From: Burkholderiales bacterium Ga0077543 | Lineage (GTDB): Bacteria; Pseudomonadota; Gammaproteobacteria; Burkholderiales; Burkholderiaceae_C | Length of the DNA stretch: 64,000 nucleotides | NCBI GenBank assembly: GCA_001464055.1 | Contig: LNET01000096.1 | Coordinates: 35,635-99,634, forward strand | Direction: 5' to 3' | In this document: piece after piece, positions 25,202 through 34,287 of the stretch | Position numbering within the stretch: position 1 is the first letter of the stretch | Layout of the letters: every line of letters begins with the position of its first letter | The notes under the pieces: generated by a model | The model's input: the letters and a program-made list of their open reading frames with translations, nothing else | Database searches by the model: none | Told to the model about the DNA's origin: nothing | Translations under genes and position numbers: made by a program

Positions 25202-26665
25202 ATGAGGCGCCCAAGATCGCCTGCGCTCGCTGCCGCCAGCGGGAACAGTTGGCCCGCGGGCCGCACGAGCCGCTTTCGGGGCTGGAAGCTGGGGCCTGCA
25301 GCAGCAGCCCTGTGGCTGGCCGGCTGCAGCTTCATTCCGGTCTATGAACGCCCCTCGGCGCCCGTGCCGGCTGTCTTCACCGACACGGCCAGGGCGGCGA
25401 GCGACGCCGTGCCTGCAGCCGACCTGGCCTGGGCCGACTTCCTGGGCGATGCCCGGCTGAGCCGGCTGGTCGAACTGGCCCTGCAGAACAACCGCGACCT
25501 GCGCATCGCCACGCTGAACGTCGAGCAGGTGCGGGCGCAGCTGGGCGTGCAACGCGCCGATCTCCTGCCCACGGTCGGCGCGGGCCTGCAGGCTGGCAGC
25601 ACGCCAGTGGCAGGCAGCAACCAGCGCGTCTACACCGCGGGGCTGCAGGTCAGCGGTTTCGAGCTCGACCTGTTCGGGCGCGTGAAGAGCCTGACCGAGG
25701 CCGCAGCCGCGCGCTATCTCGCCAGCGAAGAAGGCCGCCGCGCGGCCCAGCTGGCGCTGGTGGCGGCGGTGGCCAATACCGAACTGGCGCTGCGTGCCGA
25801 CGACGAACTGTTGCGCATCACGCAGCGCGCGCTGGCTTCGCGCGAGGAGGCGCTCAGGCTCACCCGCATCCGTTTCGACGGCGGCGTTGCAGCCGAACCC
25901 GAGCTGCAGGTGGCGAATTCCCTGCTGGCTGCCGCGCGGGCCAACCTGCTGGCGCTGCAGCGCCAGCGTGCGCAAAACCAGAACGCGCTGGCGCTGCTGC
26001 TGGGCCAGCCCGTGCCTGTGCCGGGCGAGCTGCCTGCAGCGCCGACGCTGGCAGCGGCCGGCCTGCGCAGCCTGCCTGCCGCGTTGCGAAGCGACGTGCT
26101 GCTGCAACGCCCCGATGTCCGGCAATCGGAACAAGCCTTGATCGCCGCCAACGCCAACATCGGTGCAGCCCGCGCCGCCTTTTTCCCGCGCATCGCGCTG
26201 ACCGGCAGCGTGGGTGTGGCCAGCAGCGAACTGCAGGGCCTGTTCGACAACACCGCCTGGTCCTTCACCGGCCAGCTGCTTCAACCCTTGTTCGATGCCG
26301 GGCGCAACCAGGCCAACCTGGACAGCGCGAGGGCCGGGCGCGAACTGGCCGTGGCGCAGTACGAGAAGACCATCCAGGCTGCGTTTCGCGAGGTTGCCGA
26401 TGCCCTGGCCGGGCGCGCCACGCTGGGCGAACAGCTGGCCGCGCTGCAGGCGCAGGCCGATGCCGAAACGCGGCGACTGGAGCTGGCCGACATGCTGTTC
26501 AGGGGCGGCGCGGCCAGCGCGCTGGACCGGCTGGACGCCGAGCGCTCGGCACTGGCGGCGCAGCAGGCCGTGGTGCAGCTGCAGCTGGCAGGTTTGCAGA
26601 ATCAGGTGCTGCTGTACCGGGTGCTGGGCGGTGGCGCTGGCCCCGCGCAAGCTGCGCTGCGCTAG
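25202..26665 (+). CDS. RND outer-membrane factor lipoprotein (NodT/OprM family)
   Basis: 487 aa. Lipobox WLAGC (lipid Cys about 42) after an unusually long basic N-terminus. Two TolC-like repeats are visible: LVELALQNNRDLRIATLNVE with FELDLFGRVK, and later SDVLLQRPDVRQSEQALIAA with LLQPLFDAGRNQANL, the classical NodT landmarks. It completes the tripartite pump as the outer-membrane exit duct. ATG 25202 is 1 bp past the pump stop. Confidence 0.93.
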   Translation: MRRPRSPALAAASGNSWPAGRTSRFRGWKLGPAAAALWLAGCSFIPVYERPSAPVPAVFTDTARAASDAVPAADLAWADFLGDARLSRLVELALQNNRDLRIATLNVEQVRAQLGVQRADLLPTVGAGLQAGSTPVAGSNQRVYTAGLQVSGFELDLFGRVKSLTEAAAARYLASEEGRRAAQLALVAAVANTELALRADDELLRITQRALASREEALRLTRIRFDGGVAAEPELQVANSLLAAARANLLALQRQRAQNQNALALLLGQPVPVPGELPAAPTLAAAGLRSLPAALRSDVLLQRPDVRQSEQALIAANANIGAARAAFFPRIALTGSVGVASSELQGLFDNTAWSFTGQLLQPLFDAGRNQANLDSARAGRELAVAQYEKTIQAAFREVADALAGRATLGEQLAALQAQADAETRRLELADMLFRGGAASALDRLDAERSALAAQQAVVQLQLAGLQNQVLLYRVLGGGAGPAQAALR

Positions 26666-26814
26666 GTCCGGCATCGGCGCGGGGCCAAGGCCCCGGCACA
26701 ATGCAGCCCGGTGCGGACAGGGAGCTCAGCATGCTGCAACGTGGTTTCGTCGCCCTCATGGCCAGGCGCATGTCGCAGCCTGCTTGGTCCGAAGCTTGAG
26801 ATGGAACCCGCACG

Positions 26815-27837
26815 ATGGCCAACACCGCGCGCCTGTACCGCATCGAAACGCTGATCCGCGCCCGCGGCCATGTCAGTTTCGCCACCCTGCTGGCCGAACT
26901 GGAGGTGTCGCCCGCCACCCTCAAGCGCGATCTCGAATACCTGCGCAGCCGCCTGGGCGCGCCGATCGAATACGACCGCGACCTGAACGCCTATCGTTTT
27001 GCCACCGGCAGCGCAACGCCGGCCGGCCCCCGCCACGAACTGCCCGGGCTCTGGTTCGACGAAGCCGAGCTGTATTCGCTGCTGATGGCACAGCAACTGC
27101 TGGCCAGCCTGGACAGCGACGGCCTCATCAGCCGCCACCTGCAGCCGCTGCTGGACCGCATCCAGCACCTGCTGGGCAGTGGCGAAGGCGAGGCCGCGGC
27201 AGCACGGCTGATGAAGCGCGTGAAGATCGCCAGCAGCCAGCGCCGGCCGGTCCCCAGTCGGTTCTTCGAACGTGTGAGCTCGGCGCTGCTGGCGCGTCGC
27301 CGCCTGCAGCTGCGTTACCTGACCCGCACCCGCGGTGAAGTGACCGAGCGCGAGGTCTCGCCCCAGCGCCTGGTGCATTACCGCCATACCTGGTATCTGG
27401 ACGCCTGGTGTCATCGCGTCGGTGCGCTGCGCCGGTTTGCGCTGGACGCCGTCGAACAGGCCAGCGTCTTGCCGACCAAGGTGCGCGAGGTGCCGCTCAA
27501 GCAGGTGGCTGCAGCCATGGATGCCGGTTACGGCATCTTTGCCGGCAGCGCCACGGGCCAGGTGCAGTGGGCCGTGCTGCGCTTCGATGCCCGCGCCGCG
27601 CCCTGGGCCAGCCACGAGGAATGGCACCCTGACCAACGTTCGGCCTGGCATGACGACGGCAGCTATGAGCTGACGCTGCCCTACGTCGACGACACTGAAT
27701 TGGTGATGGACATCCTGCGCCAGGGGCCGGAACTGCAAGTGCTGTCACCGCCCCCGCTGGTCGAGCGGGTGCGCCAGGCGCTGGCGACGGCCGGTGCCCG
27801 CTATAGCGGCGAAGCGCCTGGCCAGTGGCTGGCCTGA
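26815..27837 (+). CDS. WYL-domain transcriptional regulator (YafY-like)
   Basis: 340 aa. The N-terminal HTH_11 (RLYRIETLIRARGHVSFATL, then VSPATLKRDLEYLRSRLGAP) is followed by a WYL domain (LTRTRGEVTEREVSPQRLVH, YRHTWYLDAWCHRVGALRRF). A WCX C-terminal part follows. WYL regulators sense nucleotides or nucleic acids and often govern DNA-damage or defence genes, but no such genes adjoin it. It sits 150 bp after the efflux operon and is probably separate. Confidence 0.9.
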   Translation: MANTARLYRIETLIRARGHVSFATLLAELEVSPATLKRDLEYLRSRLGAPIEYDRDLNAYRFATGSATPAGPRHELPGLWFDEAELYSLLMAQQLLASLDSDGLISRHLQPLLDRIQHLLGSGEGEAAAARLMKRVKIASSQRRPVPSRFFERVSSALLARRRLQLRYLTRTRGEVTEREVSPQRLVHYRHTWYLDAWCHRVGALRRFALDAVEQASVLPTKVREVPLKQVAAAMDAGYGIFAGSATGQVQWAVLRFDARAAPWASHEEWHPDQRSAWHDDGSYELTLPYVDDTELVMDILRQGPELQVLSPPPLVERVRQALATAGARYSGEAPGQWLA

Positions 27838-28023
27838 TGGCGCGCTTTCAGGGCGTCGACGCCTTGCCGGCTCTTGCGAGCAAGGGCTTGCGGGTAAATT
27901 CAAAGGCAAGTCTGCAGCGTCTGGCAAGCCAGCGTTTGTCGGACACCCAGGCCCCTGGGCCCCGCCTGAATGGCAGGCGAGCCTCACCGTCCACTTGCCT
28001 CTTTTTTGCCAACACCGCTTTCG

Positions 28024-28464
28024 ATGATCAAGATCCAGCACAGCACGATCCACGGCACCGGCGTCTTCGCCGCCGTCAACCTGAGCCAAGGCCAGCAGAT
28101 CGGCACCTACCAGGGCAAGCGCTACACCGAACGCCAGGCTGCAAGGCGCGACTGGAACCAGGCTCTGACCTATGTTTTCGGCCTGTCTGACGGTTCGCTC
28201 ATCGACGCGTCCGAAGGCGGCAACGAGACCCGCCACCTGAACCATTCCTGCGAACCGAACTGCGAAGCCCAGGAAGAAACCGGCCCCAGGGGCCGCTTGT
28301 CGATTGCCTTTTACGCCTTGCGAGATGTGCGCGCAGGCGACGAGCTGTTCATCGACTACAGCTTGATCGTGGATGAACCAGATTCGGAAGCGGCATTCCG
28401 CTGTGCCTGCGGCAGCCGCGTCTGCCGTGGCAGCATGTTGGCGCCAAGGGCTGCCCAAGGCTGA
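28024..28464 (+). CDS. SET domain-containing protein
   Basis: 146 aa. The SET fold is complete: GTGVFAAVNLSQGQQIGTYQ, then NETRHLNHSCEPNCEA (the NHSC..N motif of the SAM/Lys pocket), IAFYALRDVRAGDELFIDYS and a post-SET Cys cluster in RCACGSRVCRG. Bacterial SET proteins methylate lysines, in some cases of ribosomal or chromatin proteins. I chose ATG 28024 over 27970 because similarity starts at MIKIQHSTIHGTG. The 27838-28023 gap before it shows no feature I can name. Confidence 0.88.
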   Translation: MIKIQHSTIHGTGVFAAVNLSQGQQIGTYQGKRYTERQAARRDWNQALTYVFGLSDGSLIDASEGGNETRHLNHSCEPNCEAQEETGPRGRLSIAFYALRDVRAGDELFIDYSLIVDEPDSEAAFRCACGSRVCRGSMLAPRAAQG

Positions 28465-28488
28465 GCCGGCTGCTGCCAGGGCCTGAAT

Positions 28489-28599
28489 TCAGAACCAGGC
28501 CCACAGGCGCCACACCCAGCGTGGCATTCGGTCGGGGCTGGGGCTGTAGACATGGCGGAATGTGTGGCGGGCGTTGGCCGTACTGCTGCGTCGTGACAT
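28489..28599 (-). CDS. Small basic, Trp-rich protein (36 aa)
   Basis: An ATG at 28599 is preceded by CTGGAGCC, a fair ribosome site, and opens a 36-residue frame rich in Arg and Ser at the start. It ends with the aromatic stretch PRWVWRLWAWF. The amphipathic Trp/Arg C-terminus suggests a membrane-associated microprotein. It is not recognised as a named family. It converges on the SET gene. Confidence 0.45.
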   Translation of the reverse strand: MSRRSSTANARHTFRHVYSPSPDRMPRWVWRLWAWF

Positions 28600-28689
28600 G
28601 GCTGGCTCCAGGCATCGGAAGCCACGAACTGTATAGAACCACAGTATCAACCGCAAGTGCCCTAGCCGTCGGTCGTCTGTCGTCGGACG

Positions 28690-29076
28690 TCAGTCGTCAG
28701 GCTGGACAGAACGCTGCAGGCAGTGATCGACCAGCGCGTCGATCTCGCCCGATTTGTCGAAGACCTTGGCTGCGCCCAGCGCGAGACAGTGACGACGCAC
28801 GTCTTCGGTGGCGTAGTTCGTGAGCACGACACGCTCGAACGAGCTGCCGGCCTCCAGCAAGGCCTTGAGCACGCCCATGCCCGAGCCCCGGGCGAGAAAG
28901 ATGTCGATGATGGCTATGTCGACGGGCGGGTCCATGGACATCAGCCGGCTGACCGCCGTGGCCTCGTCTTCGGCCGTACCCACCACCCGCACCGATGTCA
29001 TCTCCTCCAGCGCGGCGACCAGGTTCTCTCGAATGACCGGACTGTCTTCGACGATGAAGGCGCGCATCGATCTCAT
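28690..29076 (-). CDS. Single-domain response regulator (receiver only)
   Basis: About 128 aa, entirely one CheY-like receiver: RAFIVEDSPVIRENLVAALE (acidic pocket), DIAIIDIFLARGSG (phosphoacceptor Asp), RVVLTNYA (Thr) and KVFDKSGE (Lys). No output domain is attached. The start may be ATG 29067 or 29076. It lies upstream of nothing on its strand and close to a LuxR-type regulator, hinting at a shared phosphorelay; no kinase is nearby. Confidence 0.85.
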   Translation of the reverse strand: MRSMRAFIVEDSPVIRENLVAALEEMTSVRVVGTAEDEATAVSRLMSMDPPVDIAIIDIFLARGSGMGVLKALLEAGSSFERVVLTNYATEDVRRHCLALGAAKVFDKSGEIDALVDHCLQRSVQPDD

Positions 29077-29242
29077 GGGTTGGAGTGACAGGGCTTCCAG
29101 GGCAAGCGAGTAAGCGACCGCCTGAGCGCCGAGGCTATCAGGGCCCATCGCCCCATGGTGTAGGACGTGGCCGACAGGGCGTCCATGCTGTGCATCCTGA
29201 CCGCTTCCGGCGCTGCGCTGGTCAGATTCCGGCGCAATGCGC

Positions 29243-29872
29243 CTACTGCACCAGGCCGTTCTTCAATGCGTAATAGGTCAGGTCGCTGTTGCTCTGCAGG
29301 CTGAGCTTCTCCATCACCCGGCTGCGGTAGGTGCTGACGGTCTTCACGCTCAGGAACATGCTCTCGGCAATCGCGCCCACGGTTTCGCCCTTGGCCAGCC
29401 GGAGGAAGACCTGCAATTCGCGTTCTGACAGGCTGTCGTGCGGCGCTGCGCCGCTGCCGTTCAGCTGATCGGCCAGGAGTTCGGCCACCGCTGCGGTGAC
29501 GTACTTGCGCCCGCGCACCACGGTGCGCACTGCGGTGGCGATCTCGGCCGGATCGCAGTCCTTGCCGAGGTAGGCGCTGGCGCCCTGCTTCAGCAGGGTG
29601 ACCGCATAGGTCTGCTCCGGAAAGCCGCTGAGGATGATGATCGGGAGGTCTGGGAAGCGGGCCTTGATGGCCTGCAGCGCGTCGACACCGCCATGCTCGG
29701 GCATCGACAGGTCCATCAGCAGCACGTCCACCGTGCCGCTGCGAGCCAGTTCCAGCGCTTCGCGTCCGTTGGCGGCCTCGCCTGTCACGCGCAGGTCGAC
29801 TTCCTCGCTGAGCACTTGCCGCAGGCCGGTCCGCACCAGGATGTGGTCGTCGACGATGCCGATATTGATCAT
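29243..29872 (-). CDS. NarL/FixJ-family response regulator
   Basis: 209 aa. Receiver: NIGIVDDHILVRTGLRQVL, phosphoacceptor Asp in DVLLMDLSMPEHGG, then LSGFPEQTYA and AYLGKDCDP. The C-terminal LuxR HTH reads SLSERELQVFLRLAKGETVG and VKTVSTYRSRVMEKL. The ATG at 29872 matches the family start; upstream in-frame sequence to 29965 is not conserved. A cognate kinase is not seen within several kilobases, so it is orphan here. Confidence 0.9.
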   Translation of the reverse strand: MINIGIVDDHILVRTGLRQVLSEEVDLRVTGEAANGREALELARSGTVDVLLMDLSMPEHGGVDALQAIKARFPDLPIIILSGFPEQTYAVTLLKQGASAYLGKDCDPAEIATAVRTVVRGRKYVTAAVAELLADQLNGSGAAPHDSLSERELQVFLRLAKGETVGAIAESMFLSVKTVSTYRSRVMEKLSLQSNSDLTYYALKNGLVQ

Positions 29873-30008
29873 GCGTGGGATGGAATGACGATGGAGACGA
29901 CGTCGAGTATGCCCATCGCCGCAGGCGCTGTCTGACGGACGGCATGGTGCCAAGGCGTGGGACATGTCCTACACGTCCCAGGGGTCGCCCAGGGATCTTC
30001 CTCGCGGC

Positions 30009-31010
30009 TCAGGGGCCGTAACGCCAGCGGAAGGCACTGGGTGTGAGCCCGCCCAGGAAGCGCAGGTAGGCTGCGTCGAAGGCGTCCGCCAGCTCGACAT
30101 GCGGCATCGAGCCGCCGTCGAACACCTCGCGCTGAAGGCGGAAGGTATGGCCGGCTGCCGCCGTGCCGGTGCGTTCCGGGCAGGAACCGAAGTCGGCGAA
30201 GGCACCGCGGCGCCCGTGCGCCACCCAGACCGGCACCGGCAGGGCGCGATAGCGTTCGACGATGCCCACCGTGGACAGCGCGCCCGCCAGGAAATCCAGG
30301 GGCGCGTACTCGGCGCCCGGCTGCCGGACACAACGGCGGGCGTGCTGCAGCAGGCGCGGGTCGTAGCCCCGGGCGCCCCAGCTGCGCGCCAGCGACCATT
30401 GCAGCATGGGGCCCATGGTCAGTGCACGATAGACCGATGGGCCCAGCCAGCCGTTGCGCAGCAGGCTGCGCCACCAAGGCTGCTCGCGGGTACCGCGGTC
30501 GTCGTACCGCTCGCCGATGCGCCGTGCCTCCATGCCGGTGGGGCTGACGAGCGCCAGCGAGCGTACGCGCCGGGGTTGCGCCAGCACGGCTTCGGTGGCG
30601 AACTCTGCGCCCAAGGACAGCGCCGCAAGGTCGATCTCGGCAGCGCCGATGTGGTCGATGGCGGCGGTGATGGCTGCAGCCATGCCGGCCGGGGAGTAGG
30701 CCCGGTCGGGCTTGTCCGACTGTCCGAAGCCCGGCAGGTCCAGGGCGACGACACGGCGCCGCACGGCCTGCCGCAGCACGAAGGGCTCCCACTCGAAGGC
30801 GCTGGCAGCGGCATTCACGCCGTGGACCACGAGCAGGGGCACGTCGTGGCCATGGCGGCTGCTGCGCAGCCCGGGCACGGGCGAGCCGGTGTCGTAGAGA
30901 GCCAGCCCTTGCCCCTGCACGTTCAGCCAGGTCACGGGCCAGGGCAGCGAGGGCACGGCCATGGGTCTGGCGCTCGCGGTGACCCCGGAGGCGGGCCCGG
31001 CTCGGGTCAT
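30009..31010 (-). CDS. Alpha/beta hydrolase
   Basis: 333 aa with alpha/beta hydrolase features: PLLVVHGVNAAASAFEWEPF (oxyanion), RRRVVALDLPGFGQSDKP and a nucleophile elbow ALSLGAEFA, where Ala replaces the usual first Gly of GxSxG. A candidate catalytic His is in SMPHVELADAF near the C-terminus. A candidate acid lies in the VWVAHGRRGAFAD region. Substrate unknown. It sits between the response regulator and the BON lipoprotein, apparently monocistronic. Confidence 0.83.
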   Translation of the reverse strand: MTRAGPASGVTASARPMAVPSLPWPVTWLNVQGQGLALYDTGSPVPGLRSSRHGHDVPLLVVHGVNAAASAFEWEPFVLRQAVRRRVVALDLPGFGQSDKPDRAYSPAGMAAAITAAIDHIGAAEIDLAALSLGAEFATEAVLAQPRRVRSLALVSPTGMEARRIGERYDDRGTREQPWWRSLLRNGWLGPSVYRALTMGPMLQWSLARSWGARGYDPRLLQHARRCVRQPGAEYAPLDFLAGALSTVGIVERYRALPVPVWVAHGRRGAFADFGSCPERTGTAAAGHTFRLQREVFDGGSMPHVELADAFDAAYLRFLGGLTPSAFRWRYGP

Positions 31011-31044
31011 CTCATGTTCCTGAGGACCGCAAATTCACCTGCCC

Positions 31045-31533
31045 TCAGCGCTTGGGCTGGATCGTCAGCTGGTTGTTGACGTCGACGACACCCTCGACGC
31101 TGCGGGTCAGCGTCGTGGCGCGGTCGCGCGATTCGGCGTCGGGTGCGTCGCCGCTCAATGCCACGCGGCCTGCGACGGTATCGACATTGATGCGCAGCGC
31201 GCTCAGTGTCGAATCAGCGGCCAGCTTGGCATTGACCTCGGTGGTGATGGCGGCGTCCCTCACGGCATTGCCAGCCGTGTCGGCGGCCTGGTTGCTGTTG
31301 GCGCGCATCTCGGCCGTGGCTTCCTTGACGTCGGCCTTGACTTCGGCGGCCTTGTCTTCGACCCGAGCCACTGCACCGTCGATCTTCTGGCCGACGGTGG
31401 GTTCGCCCTGGCTGTCGTTTGCTGGCTGGCAGGCGGCCAGCCCTGCGCCAAGAAAGAGTGCCAGCAGTGCTGTAGACAAGGCAGGGCGCGCAAGGGTGCG
31501 GCTGCGGGCAACGGAATGGTGGCCGGTGTTCAT
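31045..31533 (-). CDS. BON-domain lipoprotein
   Basis: 162 aa. The start is set by AGGAGTCC before the ATG. Lipobox GAGLAACQ puts the lipid on Cys 35. A helical Ala/Glu-rich spacer (about 50-95) is followed by a single BON domain: ITTEVNAKLAADSTLSALRI, then VAGRVALSGDAPDAES and VEGVVDVNNQL. Related to OsmY-type proteins that stabilise the envelope under osmotic stress; the precise role is unknown. Confidence 0.9.
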   Translation of the reverse strand: MNTGHHSVARSRTLARPALSTALLALFLGAGLAACQPANDSQGEPTVGQKIDGAVARVEDKAAEVKADVKEATAEMRANSNQAADTAGNAVRDAAITTEVNAKLAADSTLSALRINVDTVAGRVALSGDAPDAESRDRATTLTRSVEGVVDVNNQLTIQPKR

Positions 31534-31710
31534 GGATGGACTCCTCGGATGGGGCCGCTGCGGCTGGGGCGTCGGGTCCGATGCAGCGAAGGACAGGCCC
31601 GATGCATCCGACGATAGGCAGGGCCTGGGCCGCAAAGGATCAGCGCATGGCGCCTGCTGCTGTCGGACTGCGCCGACAGCCTGGACCCAAGGCCGCGGTC
31701 GCGGTCGGGG

Positions 31711-32580
31711 TCAGGCGCGTGCGACCACGCTCACTTCGACATGCATGCCGACGTAGTCGTCCGGGTCGCCGAACCATTCTCCCGACAGCGGTGCCACTTC
31801 AGATGCCTCACGCCCGAAGGCGATGCGGATCAGGTCGCAGCCGCCGATCAGGTTGTTGGTGGGGTCGACGGGAAACCAGCCGCAGTCGGGCAGGTAGACC
31901 TGAACCCAGCCGTGGGTCGACCCGCCGCCCTTGTTGCTGCCTGAAGCCGGGGAATACAGATAGCCCGAAACGAAACGCGCGGCAATGCCCAGTTGACGCA
32001 AGGCATCGATCATCAGGGTGGCGAAGTCGCGGCAGGCCCCGGCTCGCAGGGCCAGCGTCTGCTGAGGCGACTGCACACCCTCCTCCACGCGCAGGGTGTA
32101 GCGGAAGTCGTCACGGATGGTCTTTGTCATGAGCGCAATGGCCTGGCGCGGCCCGCCTTCCTGGCTGCCCAGGTTGGCGAAAGGCTGCGCCCAGGCGCGC
32201 ACCACATGCCCCGGGTCCTTGAACGATGGCACCATGAACGGGGTCAGCGCCAGCCGCTCGGCGGCGCTGTAGCTCGGCGGCATCCAGTTCGACTCGGTGG
32301 CTGCCGGCAACTCGAAGGCCGTTGAACCCAGATGGTCCACCGTGAAGCGGCTGGTGATGCGCAAGGTGCTCGCGCGCTCGCCAGGATGGATGAGCGCAAC
32401 CGAGTTGCCGTACACGTCGTGAACCAGGTCGACCCGGGCGGCCGGCGGCGAGACGTCCAGTTCGGTGGCCAGGACGCGCATGTCGTGGCCGTCGCGTGGG
32501 CGGAAGCTCAGGCGGTGCAAGCCGAACTCGACCGCCTGCTTGAAGCGGTACTCGGTGGAGTGTTCTATGTCGTAGATCAT
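31711..32580 (-). CDS. Transglutaminase-like cysteine protease family protein
   Basis: 289 aa. An N-terminal beta domain (IEHSTEYRFKQAVEFGLHRL) is followed by a transglutaminase core with the full triad: Cys 183 in AGACRDFATLM, His 223 in STHGWVQVYL and Asp 239 in PVDPTNN. This is the bacterial family often encoded beside proteasome-like or alpha-E/circularly permuted ATP-grasp genes, which are not present here. ATG 32580 is chosen; a TTG two codons upstream is possible. Likely a peptidase of unknown target. Confidence 0.9.
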   Translation of the reverse strand: MIYDIEHSTEYRFKQAVEFGLHRLSFRPRDGHDMRVLATELDVSPPAARVDLVHDVYGNSVALIHPGERASTLRITSRFTVDHLGSTAFELPAATESNWMPPSYSAAERLALTPFMVPSFKDPGHVVRAWAQPFANLGSQEGGPRQAIALMTKTIRDDFRYTLRVEEGVQSPQQTLALRAGACRDFATLMIDALRQLGIAARFVSGYLYSPASGSNKGGGSTHGWVQVYLPDCGWFPVDPTNNLIGGCDLIRIAFGREASEVAPLSGEWFGDPDDYVGMHVEVSVVARA

Positions 32581-32611
32581 GGCCAATGGAGGTGGAAGGC
32601 AGCATCCGGGT

Positions 32612-33067
32612 TCAGATCAGGTCCTCGACCGTGAATCTGCCATAGTGGACGGCCAGCGTAGCGCCCTGTGCCTTCGCCAGTTCGCCGACATGCTCGGCGT
32701 CTGAGTCGCTGTCGGTCTTCACGATGAGCCAGCGGGTACCCGAGCGGGCCAGATCCACGTAGCGACGCATCAGCGTGATTTCGTAGCCGAATCCGGCCAG
32801 CGCACTGGCATTGTCGATCAGCGCCTGCATCTCGTCGATGCTTTCGCTGGGGGTCAGTTCGTCGGCCGCCAGGCCTGGCACGTCCGGTGCGCGCAGCGCG
32901 TCCTTCAGTGCACGCAGTGCGGCCCGGTCGGGCAGGCCCACCATCACATGACCGACCGGCTTGAAGGTGCCGAAGGAGGTGGCACGGGCGGGATTGTCGT
33001 TTTCCTCTGCGGGGTCCTGCGCCTGACCGGCAGGGGTGGGCAGGTCGCTGTGTTCGATGATCGGCAT
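32612..33067 (-). CDS. Conserved hypothetical protein
   Basis: 151 aa, not recognised. It looks soluble with an alternating alpha/beta pattern: GHVMVGLPDRAALRALKDAL and RWLIVKTDSDSDAEHVGELA, resembling small ferredoxin-like or ACT-like stress proteins. A disordered acidic N-terminus (about 1-35) precedes. Start ATG 33067 is favoured because upstream residues are Arg-rich noise. It is 31 bp upstream of the transglutaminase start on the same strand, so possibly co-transcribed. Confidence 0.7.
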   Translation of the reverse strand: MPIIEHSDLPTPAGQAQDPAEENDNPARATSFGTFKPVGHVMVGLPDRAALRALKDALRAPDVPGLAADELTPSESIDEMQALIDNASALAGFGYEITLMRRYVDLARSGTRWLIVKTDSDSDAEHVGELAKAQGATLAVHYGRFTVEDLI

Positions 33068-33225
33068 GGGGGCGTCTTTCTGGCGGGTAGAGCGGTCTTT
33101 GACGATGATTCGCCCTTTGCACCGCGTCTGTAGGCGAGCAACGGCAGGCGACGTCGGTGCTTTCCGACACCGGGCCGGCGCCCGCACCGACGCCAGGGAA
33201 TTCAAGTTGGGACGAGAGTCTTGGT

Positions 33226-33984
33226 ATGAGCAAGAAACGACGATTCTCCTGGTGGCTGCTCATGACGGTGGCCGCCACGCTGCTGCTGGTGACCGGCTGC
33301 ACCGTATGGCGTCTGGGCGAGGCTCGCTCGCTGGCGCGGGCCAGTGAACCCTTCCAGCAACAGCCCGCCGCGCCGGCATTGCACCTGCTGGTGCTGGGCG
33401 ACAGCACCGGTGTCGGCACAGGTGCCAGCGCACCCGCCTTCAGCGTGGCTGGCTTGCTGGGTACTTCGTACCCGCGTCTGGCCATCGAAAACCGGTCGCG
33501 TGATGGCGCGCGCTTCGTCGAGCTTCCTTCGCAGTTGTCCGGCGCGGTGCAGCCTTCCGCAGGTTGGGATCTGATCCTGATCAGTGCCGGCGGCAACGAC
33601 GTCATCCGCGGCACTGACAGCGCGGCGCTGGCGCAGGCCATCGACCGCAGTTTCGCCGAGGCACGGGCGCGCCTGGCCCCGGGCGGGCAGTTGCTGGTGC
33701 AGGCGCCGGGAAACGTGGGCCACGCACCGTTCTTCCTGGCGCCGGTGTCGATGCTGATGAATGGCCGGGCAGCAGAGCTGCACGCCATCGTGCGCACTGC
33801 AGCGGCACGACACGGCGTGACCGTGATCGACATGGCGCGCCCGCCCGAGCAGGACCCGTTTGTCCAGCGCCCCGAACTCAACGCCAGCGACGGCCTGCAC
33901 CCCAGCGATGCGGGCTACCGGGTCTGGCACGACGAACTGCTGGCCCAGACCGACCTGCGTGCGCGGCTGGCCGTTGCGCGCTGA
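33226..33984 (+). CDS. SGNH/GDSL hydrolase-like lipoprotein
   Basis: 252 aa. Lipobox LLLVTGC (Cys 25). The SGNH blocks are in order: LLVLGDSTGVGTG (Ser 60), ILISAGGNDVI (Asn) and a C-terminal DGLHPSDAGYRVW with catalytic Asp and His. Family enzymes are esterases or lipases of the envelope. The ATG at 33226 gives a proper signal sequence. Divergent from the hypothetical gene at 33067, with 158 bp between the starts. Confidence 0.88.
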   Translation: MSKKRRFSWWLLMTVAATLLLVTGCTVWRLGEARSLARASEPFQQQPAAPALHLLVLGDSTGVGTGASAPAFSVAGLLGTSYPRLAIENRSRDGARFVELPSQLSGAVQPSAGWDLILISAGGNDVIRGTDSAALAQAIDRSFAEARARLAPGGQLLVQAPGNVGHAPFFLAPVSMLMNGRAAELHAIVRTAAARHGVTVIDMARPPEQDPFVQRPELNASDGLHPSDAGYRVWHDELLAQTDLRARLAVAR

Positions 33985-34287
33985 AGCAACCGACGGAGGG
34001 CCCCATAACGCACTTCTTTGTGACCCTCGTCGGTTCAGGTGAAACCCAACAGTCAGAGTCGCTCGTCGTCGTCGAGGGCTGGCTGAACGCGGACGTGCCG
34101 CGCGTGGCTGATGGGTTCTGGCATCGGCACCGGCCCTGGGCCGGGCGGCGAGACCCTGCCCAACATCACCGGCCCGATGCTGGCCAAGCTGGGTCTGCGC
34201 TTCGTCTCAGGTGGTTGCAGCTGGCCAGCCTGACGGCAGGATCCGTGGCACCGTGCGGGGGTTCCCGATCGCGGTGCAGCCGCTGCG
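33985..34287. other. Gene-free stretch, possible decayed ORF
   Basis: No intact gene is visible. One plus-strand frame has short protein-like text (FVTLVGSGETQQSE, then after a frame break LPNITGPMLAKLGLRF), which could be the remains of a small gene, but I cannot name a family. It separates the SGNH lipoprotein from the convergent Lrp gene. Confidence 0.4.

Noticed and set aside
23494..25335. 613-codon minus-strand frame opposite the RND pump
   Set aside because: No recognisable motif; the pump on the plus strand is complete.
33985..34287. Possible small gene before the Lrp regulator
   Set aside because: Protein-like text is split over frames and matches no family I can name.
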